From Candidatus Thiomargarita nelsonii (GTDB taxonomy: Bacteria; Pseudomonadota; Gammaproteobacteria; Beggiatoales; Beggiatoaceae), in contig JSZA02000045.1 of NCBI GenBank assembly GCA_000785145.2, forward strand, positions 1 through 44,158: DNA of 44,158 bases, in the 5' to 3' direction. Shown here in pieces: positions 36,747-44,032 of this stretch (position 1 is the first letter of the stretch; each line of letters begins with the position of its first letter). The translations under genes and the position numbers were made by a program. The notes under the pieces were generated by a model. It was given only the letters and a program-made list of their open reading frames with translations. It made no database searches and was not told the origin of the DNA.

Positions 36747-37202
36747 GTGGTTGTCAGTTATCTGTTGTATCCGTCGGTTGGTTATCCATATATGGTTTTT
36801 GTCCATATATGGGTTTATCATAAATGGAAAAGTCTAGCCAAACAATACTTAGTTAACGAATACTGATTTTAACAATACTGAAAAAAAAACCACCACCACC
36901 ACAAAAAGTTAACTATTAACTTACTTCGCGTGCGCGAGGTGTCTGATAACTGATAACTGTTTTGTGGTGGTGTTTTTTTTGTTGTTTCGCTCATTGCGCG
37001 GAGCGGATTTCCCGAAACCTCGGAAAAGTCAAAACCCCAATACGCAAAGAATGGGCAAAAATAGGCCGCTAACACATCTAAAAAGATGAGCAACCCTTTG
37101 GGACTGGGACACCACTCAATCTTAAAAATTCAATGGTGGGCTTAATAGAGCGTTTTTTGGGTGGTGGTGTTTTTTTTGAAAGGCGTGTAAAGACAAAAAA
37201 AG
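36747..37202. other. 456-bp non-coding region with mixed repeats
   Basis: No convincing gene. It contains a direct repeat CCATATATGG / CCATATATGGG (36786-36811), a long inverted pair AACCACCACCACCACAAAA and TTTTGTGGTGGTGTTTTTTT (36890-36981), a half copy of the 14080 palindrome (36984-37017), and a diverged copy of the 3' module found behind each XRE gene (37022-37200). Confidence 0.7.
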
Positions 37203-37589
37203 TCAAAGGCCCTGTTTATCAAGCCATTCGCGGTATTCTGGAAATGTGCGCTCCATTTCGATTTCTAACCAGTTACGTTTTTTCTCATCTGCTTGCGCCC
37301 ACCAATCCTTTAACCAATCTCTTATTTGATCAACCTCATCCTTTTTTTTGTACTCCGCTTTTTGTTCTTGAATTTGATCGCGATACATAGGACCCTCACC
37401 CATTAAAAGCCAATCCGTACTAACATTTAAATGGATGCTTATTTTAGTCAAAGCATCTGTATTGGGTTTTCTATCACCTGATAAATAACGTTGAAGTGTT
37501 ATGTAAGGCATATCGGCCTTTAACGCAAATTCTTTTAAAGTCTTATTTTTCAATAAAATTGCTTGCCTCAATCGTTTGCTAATATCCAT
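37203..37589 (-). CDS. XRE repressor 1 of the tandem array
   Basis: 128 aa from the ATG at 37589, which has AGGAGTACAG directly upstream. The N-terminal HTH (RLRQAILLKNKTLKEFALKA, MPYITLQRYLSGDRKPNTDA) is followed by WLLMGEGPMY, a hinge and a conserved acidic/basic helical tail (QEQKAEYKKKDEVDQIRDWL ... MERTFPEYREWLDKQGL). Probably a dimeric phage- or plasmid-type repressor. It is the most diverged of the three in the tail (NWLEIEMER against HWLGVQMER). Confidence 0.85.
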   Translation of the reverse strand: MDISKRLRQAILLKNKTLKEFALKADMPYITLQRYLSGDRKPNTDALTKISIHLNVSTDWLLMGEGPMYRDQIQEQKAEYKKKDEVDQIRDWLKDWWAQADEKKRNWLEIEMERTFPEYREWLDKQGL

Positions 37590-37685
37590 CTGTACTCCTA
37601 TTTTTAAAAAAAAGCTTGCAAATATATCCAAAAGTATATAATATACGCCCCGCCACCATAAGAAACACTTAGCTCTTTAATAATC

Positions 37686-38080
37686 TATTTTGAACGGTGG
37701 GAAAAAAAATCCCATTTCTTTAAGAAATGGGATTTTTAGGATACCTCAAAAAAAATCCCATTTTAAATTTTAAAAGTCAAATACGCAAATAATGGGTAAA
37801 AATAGGCCGATAACACGTCTAAAAAGATGAGCTACCCTTTGGATACAACTCCATATTAAAAATTCAATGGTGGGCTTAATAGAGCGTTTTGTGGTGTTTT
37901 TTTGAGTGTGTAAAGTTAAAGGCCCTGTTTATCAAGCCATTCGCGGTATTCTGGAAATGTGCGCTCCATTTGTACGCCGAGCCAATGACGTTTTCTTTCG
38001 TCCGCCCAATTTTGCCAATCCTTTAGCCACCCGATTACTTGTTCAACCTCATCCTTTTTTTTGTACTCCGCTTTTTGTTC
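37686..38080 (-). repeat. 395-bp direct repeat, copy A (XRE 3' cassette)
   Basis: Nearly identical to 38446-38840; I see three mismatches. It contains a terminator hairpin, the downstream spacer and the C-terminal 60 codons or so of the XRE gene. Homology stops sharply inside the coding region just before QEQKAEYKKK is complete. Confidence 0.92.
37705..37737. terminator. Terminator hairpin in the XRE cassette
   Basis: Second copy of the AAAAATCCCATTTCTT stem-loop, downstream of XRE gene 2 on the minus strand and just upstream of XRE gene 1. Confidence 0.8.
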
Positions 38081-38308
38081 TTGAATCTCTCCATGGTACA
38101 TAGGGCCCTTACCAGTTAAAAGCCAATCTATACTAATACTCAAATAAGTTTCAAATTTAATCAAAGCATCTGCATTGGGTTTTCTATCAATTTTATCAGA
38201 CAAATACTGTTGGAGTGTTGTGTAAGGCATACCAGATTCTGAAGCAAATTCTTTTAAAGTCTTATTTTTTAATAAAATAGCCTGCCTTAATCGTTGTTCA
38301 ATACTCAT
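37916..38308 (-). CDS. XRE repressor 2 of the tandem array
   Basis: 130 aa from the ATG at 38308 (AGGAGAACGTAT upstream). The HTH reads RLRQAILLKNKTLKEFASES, MPYTTLQQYLSD with a two-residue insertion (KI) before DRKPNADAL relative to repressor 1. The tail from QEQKAEYKKKDEV to the end is essentially the same as repressor 3. A product of cassette duplication. Confidence 0.85.
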   Translation of the reverse strand: MSIEQRLRQAILLKNKTLKEFASESGMPYTTLQQYLSDKIDRKPNADALIKFETYLSISIDWLLTGKGPMYHGEIQEQKAEYKKKDEVEQVIGWLKDWQNWADERKRHWLGVQMERTFPEYREWLDKQGL

Positions 38309-38445
38309 ATACGTTCTCCTAAAAAAAAAACTTGAATATAAACTCAAATAAATGTAATATACGTCCCTACATAAGAAGCCAGTGACTTTTTATCCAGTAC
38401 AACAAGGATTGAAATAAACCCGATACTGCAATAAAAATTCCAATT

Positions 38446-38840
38446 GATTTTGAACGGTGGGAAAAAAAATCCCATTTCTTTAAGAAATGGGATTTTTAGG
38501 ATACCTCAAAAAAAATCCCATTTTAAATTTTAAAAGTCAAATACGCAAATAATGGGTAAAAATAGGCCGATAACACGTCTAAAAAGATGAGCAACCCTTT
38601 GGACACAACTCCATATTAAAAATTCAATGGTGGGCTTAATAGAGCGTTTTGTGGTGTTTTTTTGAGTGTGTAAAGTTAAAGGCCCTGTTTATCAAGCCAT
38701 TCGCGGTATTCTGGAAATGTGCGCTCCATTTGTACGCCGAGCCAATGACGTTTTCTTTCGTCCGCCCAATTTTGCCAATCCTTTAGCCACCCGATTACTC
38801 GTTCAACCTCATCCTTTTTTTTGTACTCCGCTTTTTGTTC
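38446..38840 (-). repeat. 395-bp direct repeat, copy B (XRE 3' cassette)
   Basis: Offset exactly 760 bp from copy A (37686-38080). See that entry. Confidence 0.92.
38465..38497. terminator. Terminator hairpin in the XRE cassette
   Basis: Third copy of the AAAAATCCCATTTCTT stem-loop, downstream of XRE gene 3. Confidence 0.8.
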
Positions 38841-39080
38841 CCGAGTCTCGTTTTGATACATGGGCCCTTCGCCGGCCAAAAGCCAATTTAAATTAATGCC
38901 GAAAGATGCGCCTATTTTCACGATAGGACCGACTCCTGGCATTTTTTCGCCCGACAAATAACTTTGCAAAGTTCTATAGGGAATCTGACATTTTAAAGAA
39001 AATTCTTTAATATTCAACTTATTATCATTCATAATTTTTTTTAATCGAACTGCGAGTGACATTTTTTTCTCGAGTGACAT
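38676..39080 (-). CDS. XRE repressor 3 of the tandem array
   Basis: 134 aa from the ATG at 39080 (AAAGGAGAAAAAA upstream). The N-terminus holds a tandem 18-nt duplication, so it begins MSLEKKMSLAV; a start at 39062 is also possible. The HTH (VRLKKIMNDNKLNIKEFSLK, IPYRTLQSYLSGEKMPGVGP) is clearly diverged from repressors 1 and 2, while the tail is almost identical to repressor 2. It faces the divergent replication-type genes and is the best candidate for the regulator of the shared promoter region. Confidence 0.85.
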   Translation of the reverse strand: MSLEKKMSLAVRLKKIMNDNKLNIKEFSLKCQIPYRTLQSYLSGEKMPGVGPIVKIGASFGINLNWLLAGEGPMYQNETREQKAEYKKKDEVERVIGWLKDWQNWADERKRHWLGVQMERTFPEYREWLDKQGL

Positions 39081-39213
39081 TTTTTTCTCCTTTAGTGTTG
39101 ACAATATGCACTGTAGTGCGTAAAATACCCTCGACTTAATAAACACGTAGGTTTTTATCTGCAATAAAAATTCCAAAAAAATTCCAAAATATTTTGAGCT
39201 TTAAGAGAAAAAA
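39081..39213. promoter_or_regulatory. Divergent control region with operator-like palindrome
   Basis: 133 bp between XRE repressor 3 and the rightward genes. GCACTGTAGTGC at 39108-39119 is a 5+2+5 palindrome placed about 28 nt from the repressor start, a plausible operator. Promoter boxes are not assigned. Confidence 0.5.
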
Positions 39214-39342
39214 ATGAAAGAAATTTGTGCAAAAGAGCGATTTGAAGACTGTTGGCTAGAACGTCTAAAAGAGCAAAAAATCAATCAATTTTTGTTGATG
39301 TTCTTCGATTATAAAGATAAAGAACGACTGTACGATAACTAA
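39214..39342 (+). CDS. Small hypothetical protein, 42 aa
   Basis: ATG at 39214 to TAA at 39342 encodes a charged peptide (MKEICAKERFEDCWLERLKE ... FFDYKDKERLYDN). Only a weak AAGAGA precedes it. It is the first rightward ORF opposite repressor 3, the slot where phages carry a Cro-like or small early gene, but no HTH is evident. Unknown function. Confidence 0.45.
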   Translation: MKEICAKERFEDCWLERLKEQKINQFLLMFFDYKDKERLYDN

Positions 39343-39373
39343 TAACTAATAACTGATAACAGGAGACAGAAAA

Positions 39374-40153
39374 ATGTGCATTATCAGAAATCACGCAAAA
39401 ACCAATTTTACCCAAATTGACAATAACAATTTGCGGACCCCCAACTTGAGTTTTCAAGCCAAAGGACTCCTGGGCTATTTACTCAGCTTTCCCGATAACT
39501 GGACATTTTATCTGGCTAAGATAGTCAAAGAAGGTCCTGATGGCCAATTCGCAGTCAATTCTACCATCAAAGAATTGGAAAAGGCGGGTTATGTAAAGCG
39601 GAAACGCACCCAGGACGAAAAAGGCAAGATCAAATGGGAAAAAGTGGTATACGAATCCCCCAACCTGAATCCCGACTGGCAAAGCAAGCTGACTAATCCT
39701 GAATGGCAACCCAAAATAAAAGTTTGTACGCCAAAACCCGTTCAAGCAGAGATAAAGAAGGAGCAACCCCCAATACCAGAGAGGCCAGAACAAACCAATC
39801 CAAAAGTGGATATTCATAGGAACGAATCGAAGGTTGATAACGTTCTGAAATTCACCAAAGACTTTTCTCAGGCTGAAAAAGACGCGATGACAGAAATGCT
39901 GCAAGGCATTAACAAAGCACAAGAGCTCATAGATGTGCTGGAAAAGATGATGTCTCGAACGACTATTAATAATCCGGTGGGTTATTTAAGAGGCATCATC
40001 AAAAAATATGAGGCTAAACAATTTACGCCTGTGTCAAAACCCGCGCATCAGTCAAAACCCGTGCCCCAAAAGGAAAAACAGGAGGACTTGGTAGAGCGTT
40101 TCAATGATGAACGATTTACAAGCAAAATTTTTCAAAACACACGTAGAAAGTAA
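39374..40153 (+). CDS. Replication-type helix-turn-helix protein
   Basis: 259 aa. The N-terminal part (IRNHAKTNFTQIDNNNLRTP, LSFQAKGLLGYLLSFPDNW, STIKELEKAGYVKRKRTQDE) is the winged-helix segment found at the start of many phage and plasmid replication-initiation or replisome-organiser proteins. The middle is a Pro/Lys/Gln-rich linker. A C-terminal helical region (LQGINKAQELIDVLEKMMSR, PVGYLRGIIKKYEAKQF) resembles the second half of phage O-like proteins. ACAGGAGACAGAAAA is an excellent Shine-Dalgarno. It is preceded by a short ATAACTA repeat tract. Its position opposite the repressors supports a replication role; the assignment is by analogy. Confidence 0.7.
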   Translation: MCIIRNHAKTNFTQIDNNNLRTPNLSFQAKGLLGYLLSFPDNWTFYLAKIVKEGPDGQFAVNSTIKELEKAGYVKRKRTQDEKGKIKWEKVVYESPNLNPDWQSKLTNPEWQPKIKVCTPKPVQAEIKKEQPPIPERPEQTNPKVDIHRNESKVDNVLKFTKDFSQAEKDAMTEMLQGINKAQELIDVLEKMMSRTTINNPVGYLRGIIKKYEAKQFTPVSKPAHQSKPVPQKEKQEDLVERFNDERFTSKIFQNTRRK

Positions 40154-40622
40154 TCCAGTACTTAGTAGGCTCTATCGTAAAAATGGGATTGGGACACCAG
40201 CAATCCAAAAGCCATTTCGCAGTTATATAGCGAATATTTATTTGCCGCAATATAGAGACTTGGAAACCTGGTCCGCTGGTATAAAAAAGAGGAGGCTAAA
40301 TGTGACTGAACAAGAGGCAGAAAAGCCTGTGGACAAAAGTTCTGCGGCGATTAATGCTTGCCATTTTTGTGACAATACCGGTTATATAGAACTTAAATTC
40401 AGAGATGGTACAAAAAAAAGGATGAATTGTATGCATCCTGCTGAGGAAAAGGTTTTTAATCATGTTCGGAAAATAGATGCACTCATCGTCAGTGCCGATC
40501 CTGGCTATAAGGGGCACCGAGAAAATGAAATGTCTCAAAAAACCACGCTGGAACTACAACAAGAATTTGTCCAAGCCCTACAAAAATTCGGGCAAAACAA
40601 TTGTTTTGGAGGAGAGAGATGA
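40104..40622 (+). CDS. Hypothetical zinc-finger-like protein
   Basis: Up to 172 aa, overlapping the previous gene by 50 nt. A cysteine-containing turn CHFCDNTGYIELKFRDG followed by CMHP suggests a small metal-binding site. A much better start is the GTG at 40302, preceded by AGAGGAGGCTAAAT; this gives a 106-aa protein that keeps the CxxC region. The upstream 66 codons could then be a decayed gene fragment. It is the second rightward gene of the presumed replication module. Family not recognised. Confidence 0.55.
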   Translation: MMNDLQAKFFKTHVESNPVLSRLYRKNGIGTPAIQKPFRSYIANIYLPQYRDLETWSAGIKKRRLNVTEQEAEKPVDKSSAAINACHFCDNTGYIELKFRDGTKKRMNCMHPAEEKVFNHVRKIDALIVSADPGYKGHRENEMSQKTTLELQQEFVQALQKFGQNNCFGGER

Positions 40623-40723
40623 GTGAAAAAAATTGAACTAAAATCTCATGGGAAATATTTGCCAACCTTTGATATTACGCCCATTATTTATGCATGCTGC
40701 TAAACAAAGCTAGAGGCACCCAA

Positions 40724-40897
40724 ATGAATATTTGGCATAGAAAAGGAGACATATCGGAGTATATTTTTGTGCCTTTGATTGCTATAATTGCACTTATTTC
40801 TTATGTTTTGAAATTAAAAAATTATGATTATTCTCAAACAAGTTTCCAAGCAATTCAAACGCCAACCGGTTTTAAAAAATGTCAATCTCCAAATTGA
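40724..40897 (+). CDS. Possible small membrane protein overlapping nosF
   Basis: 57 aa with one clear membrane segment (IFVPLIAIIALISYVL), and AGAGGCACCCAA upstream of the ATG. It overlaps the first 74 nt of nosF in another frame. A 26-aa GTG-started ORF (40623-40703) precedes it. Either may be remnants at the junction between the mobile-type module and the nos cluster. Low confidence that it is expressed. Confidence 0.25.
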   Translation: MNIWHRKGDISEYIFVPLIAIIALISYVLKLKNYDYSQTSFQAIQTPTGFKKCQSPN

Positions 40898-41471
40898 ACA
40901 GGGAGAACATATTGCCTTAGTCGGCTCCAACGGAGCGGGCAAAACAACATTGATGCGCTGCTTATTAGGCGAATATCATTGTGAAGGCACTATTACTATC
41001 GGTGGCTTAAATCCACGTACTCATCGAGCGGCGGTTTTAGCACGTATGGGTTTTGTGCCCCAACTGCCGCCCCCGTTAAAAATGCCAGTCAATCAACTCA
41101 TACAATTTGCAGCCGGCGTATGTAACACGGCTCCAAAACAGATAATTGATCTGACTCTACAATTGGGTTTAGATATCCAAACGCTTTTACACCAGCCATT
41201 TGTTAAACTATCAGGAGGACAAAAACAAAAGTTGTTAATTGCTATCGCCTTGGGGCGTAATAGTGATATATTAATCATGGATGAGCCGGCAGCTAATCTC
41301 GATCCAAAGGCGCGGCAAATATTTTTAGAATTACTTCAAGACAAACAAGAACATGCGATTACACTCATATCCAGTCATCGCCTAGACGAACTCGCTGCTT
41401 TAGTTAATCGGGTGCTGGAATTGGATATGGGCAAAGTTGTTATAGATGAAAAGGTGGATTTCAAAAAATGA
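40824..41471 (+). CDS. nosF: ABC transporter ATP-binding protein NosF
   Basis: 215 aa ATPase of the copper-related NosDFY system needed for maturation of the CuZ site of nitrous oxide reductase. Walker A GSNGAGKTT (about 34-42), Q-loop FVPQLPP, signature LSGGQKQK, Walker B ILIMDEPAANLD and switch His in SSHRLDE are all present. It is shorter than typical NosF (about 300 aa) because it lacks the C-terminal extension. Its stop overlaps the nosL start (ATGA). The NosF call rests mainly on adjacency to nosL and nosY. Confidence 0.85.
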   Translation: MIILKQVSKQFKRQPVLKNVNLQIEQGEHIALVGSNGAGKTTLMRCLLGEYHCEGTITIGGLNPRTHRAAVLARMGFVPQLPPPLKMPVNQLIQFAAGVCNTAPKQIIDLTLQLGLDIQTLLHQPFVKLSGGQKQKLLIAIALGRNSDILIMDEPAANLDPKARQIFLELLQDKQEHAITLISSHRLDELAALVNRVLELDMGKVVIDEKVDFKK

Positions 41472-41917
41472 AATATTTATTTTATATGTTAAGTGTTGTC
41501 ACCTTGCTTATTGGTTGTAGCAATAATGATACCGGTACCGTAGAAATAAAATGGGATAGGGATAGTTGTGAACGTTGTAAAATGGCCATTAGTGATCGAC
41601 ATTTTGCCGCCCAAATTCGTGGTGGTGCCAAAAATAAGCCTTATGCCTTTGATGACTTAGGTTGTGCGCTGCATTGGCTCAACAAACAGACATGGCATAA
41701 AAAAGCTAAAATCTGGGTAACAGATTATCGCAATGGGCAATGGATAGATGCTCGCACCGCCTATTATGTGCCCGGGCAAATGACTCCGATGGATTTTGAT
41801 TTCGGCGCCGTGGCGGAACAGGTGGAAGGCAGTGTCGATTTTGCAACGGCTAAAGCTCAAATGTTAGCAAAAAAGCATAAGCCCCATAAACCCTCTCACA
41901 ATCAATCAACGCCTTGA
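41468..41917 (+). CDS. nosL: NosL copper-binding lipoprotein
   Basis: 149 aa. The lipobox LLIGC places the lipidated Cys at residue 17. The mature part shows the NosL copper site CERCKM (C34, C37, M39) and the conserved PYAFDDLGCALHWL and YYVPGQMTPMDF segments. NosL delivers Cu(I) for N2O reductase maturation. It overlaps nosF by 4 nt and is followed 7 nt later by nosY. Confidence 0.95.
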   Translation: MKYLFYMLSVVTLLIGCSNNDTGTVEIKWDRDSCERCKMAISDRHFAAQIRGGAKNKPYAFDDLGCALHWLNKQTWHKKAKIWVTDYRNGQWIDARTAYYVPGQMTPMDFDFGAVAEQVEGSVDFATAKAQMLAKKHKPHKPSHNQSTP

Positions 41918-41924
41918 AAATTCA

Positions 41925-42752
41925 ATGAAACATTTTTGGCTAACCGCCTTACTAGATATTTCTGAATCCCTGCGGGCACGCTGGTTTTTGCTTTATACCA
42001 CCGTGTTTGGGGGCATTATTGTACTCTTATTTGTTTTCGGATTAACAGAATCCCGCATTATGGGATTTACCGGTTTAACCCGATTATTGCTAACCTATAT
42101 ACAATTATGTATGGCTATTTTGCCCGTTTTCGTATTAATAAGCACCGTGCGTTCCGTTGCCGGTGACAAAGAAGCGGGCGTATTTGAATATCTACTTTCA
42201 CTACCCGTCTCACTGTCTGCCTGGTACTGGGGAAAAATGCTCGGACGTTTTTTAGTCATTTTCCTACCCGTTTTTCTAGCCATGGTAGGCGCAGTGATTT
42301 GGGCAATATGGCGACAAGTTGCCGTACCATGGGACTTATTTGCCCTATATACCGGCTTACTGATTGCCCTCGCATGGTGTTTTCTTGGCATAGGCATGCT
42401 GATTTCCAGTATTGCCCGTTCCGTCGACATAGCACAAGGCACAGCCTTTTTTATCTGGCTATTTTTGCTACTATTTCTTGACTTAATTCTGCTAGGAGTG
42501 ATGATACGCGAACAATTTGCGCCAGAACCATTGGTATTAATAGCCTTAGCAAATCCTATCCAAACTTTTCGTACTGGCGCCATGCTACTATTTGATCCTC
42601 AACTCGTTCTTTTAGGACCAACCGCTTATGTGATTTTAGACTTGTTTGGACAAACGGGCTTTTTGATTTGGTCTTTTGCCTATCCTTTGGTGCTTGGCAC
42701 TGTCTGCGCTGTCACCGGCTATGTGGTCTTTCGTCGGGGTGATTTGCTTTAA
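41925..42752 (+). CDS. nosY: ABC transporter permease NosY
   Basis: 275 aa integral membrane protein with about six hydrophobic segments and the family signature VRSVAGDKEAGVFEYLLSLP after the second segment. Further landmarks are PVSLSAWYWGKMLGR and RTGAMLLFDPQLVLLGPTAY. It pairs with NosF (and normally periplasmic NosD). Start 7 nt after nosL. The gene looks intact. Confidence 0.93.
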   Translation: MKHFWLTALLDISESLRARWFLLYTTVFGGIIVLLFVFGLTESRIMGFTGLTRLLLTYIQLCMAILPVFVLISTVRSVAGDKEAGVFEYLLSLPVSLSAWYWGKMLGRFLVIFLPVFLAMVGAVIWAIWRQVAVPWDLFALYTGLLIALAWCFLGIGMLISSIARSVDIAQGTAFFIWLFLLLFLDLILLGVMIREQFAPEPLVLIALANPIQTFRTGAMLLFDPQLVLLGPTAYVILDLFGQTGFLIWSFAYPLVLGTVCAVTGYVVFRRGDLL

Positions 42753-42772
42753 ATTTCACAGGAGACTTAAAA

Positions 42773-44032
42773 TTGAAAAAGCAACCAACTATATTACTGA
42801 CTGTTCTGATCTTAATACTTGGACTGCCCTCAAGCGCATTCGCAAGTTCTGACATCCTCTACCCAACCAAGCTAAAAAGCAAAAAAGGCAGCCACAGCAA
42901 CCAATCAGTGGATGTATTAGCCCAACTTGAGCAATTTGACGACGAGAACGACTGGGATACCTACATTGAGTTCACTCCCGCGAATAAATATGTTGGCATT
43001 TTCACTTGGAGGCTGCCCAGCAATACAAACGCGGCTGATCTTACCGCTCTCAGCCTACACGTTAACTACCTTGGTCCCACCAAATCCGAGCAACGTTGGA
43101 CCTGGCATATGCAAAACTTTTGCACCAAAAAATGGGTTTTAGTAGGCGACAATGAAAATGCCAGCGATTGGCTATGGACTCAAATGGATTTCAGTATTGA
43201 CGAGCCTAGCTGCTATGTCAGGAGCAATGGTAAACTGAAACTACGCTACAACACTAAGACCAACAACAGCTTGAGCGATCTCGACTACCTAGCCCTCAGC
43301 TACAGCACCGACGAAACTCCTCCTGGCAACTGGTGGCAACCGACCCCCAATACCAGTTGGCAGTGGCAACTAACCGAAGGTATCGACACATCCTTTGACG
43401 TGGATATGTACGACATTGATCTTTTCGAGACACCCGTTGCCATCATTGAGCAACTCCACAACGAAGAACGTATCGTTATCTGCTACTTTAGTGCTGGTAG
43501 CTGGGAAAATTGGCGTGATGATGCGGACGATTTTCCCGAGTCCGTACTAGGCAACACCCTTGATGGTTGGCCAGACGAAAAATGGCTGGACATACGCGAG
43601 CTCGACATTTTGGCCCCGATTATGGAAGCCCGCCTAGATGAAGCCGTTAACAAAAACTGTGATGGTGTAGAACCGGACAACGTAGATGCTTATGCCAATG
43701 ACTCTGGCTTTCCACTCACTTATCAAGACCAATTGAACTACAACATTTGGCTTGCAAATGCCGCCCATGAGCGTAGTTTGTCTATTGGCCTCAAAAACGA
43801 TTTGGGCCAAATAGCTGATTTGATAGACTATTTCGACTGGGCTTTGAATGAGCAATGTTTCCAGTATAACGAGTGCGAATTACTACTCCCATTTGTGCAA
43901 GCTGACAAGGCCGTTTTTGGCGTTGAGTATAGGGGTAGCATGGCAAGCTTTTGCCCGCAGGCTAACGCTATGGATTTTGATTGGCTAAAAAAGCATCTTG
44001 ATTTGGATGCGTGGCGGAAGTCCTGTCGTTAA
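42773..44032 (+). CDS. GH114 endo-alpha-1,4-polygalactosaminidase-like secreted glycosidase
   Basis: 419 aa from a TTG at 42773 with a strong ACAGGAGACTTAAAA Shine-Dalgarno; no ATG fits. A signal peptide ends at about SSAFA. Residues 27-180 form a beta-rich N-terminal domain, possibly carbohydrate binding. The GH114 barrel follows (DIDLFETPVAIIEQLHNE, ICYFSAGSWENWR, KWLDIRELDILAPIMEARLD, DGVEPDNVDAYANDSG, GLKNDLGQ), with the acidic residues of the active site intact. GH114 enzymes cut galactosaminan-type exopolysaccharide. It lies 20 nt after nosY, so it may be co-transcribed. Its stop codon is part of the MITE-like element at 44029. Confidence 0.88.
   Translation: MKKQPTILLTVLILILGLPSSAFASSDILYPTKLKSKKGSHSNQSVDVLAQLEQFDDENDWDTYIEFTPANKYVGIFTWRLPSNTNAADLTALSLHVNYLGPTKSEQRWTWHMQNFCTKKWVLVGDNENASDWLWTQMDFSIDEPSCYVRSNGKLKLRYNTKTNNSLSDLDYLALSYSTDETPPGNWWQPTPNTSWQWQLTEGIDTSFDVDMYDIDLFETPVAIIEQLHNEERIVICYFSAGSWENWRDDADDFPESVLGNTLDGWPDEKWLDIRELDILAPIMEARLDEAVNKNCDGVEPDNVDAYANDSGFPLTYQDQLNYNIWLANAAHERSLSIGLKNDLGQIADLIDYFDWALNEQCFQYNECELLLPFVQADKAVFGVEYRGSMASFCPQANAMDFDWLKKHLDLDAWRKSCR

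Noticed and set aside
37133..38896. Repeated plus-strand ORFs beginning with CKVKGPVYQAIRG
   Set aside because: They are the antisense of the conserved XRE tails; their similarity reflects the DNA duplication only.
37022..39200. CRISPR array
   Set aside because: The repeats here are gene-sized cassettes about 760 bp apart, not short repeats with unique spacers. No cas gene is seen and no CRISPR-like periodicity occurs elsewhere in the window.
39334..39360. ATAACTA tandem tract as iterons of an origin
   Set aside because: Only about three 7-8 nt units, imperfect and very short. It is more likely a microsatellite in the leader of the replication-type gene.
42095..42583. 162-aa minus-strand ORF inside nosY
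   Set aside because: It is antisense to a clear membrane permease. Its basic, Arg/Ser/Thr-rich composition is typical of a reverse-strand shadow.
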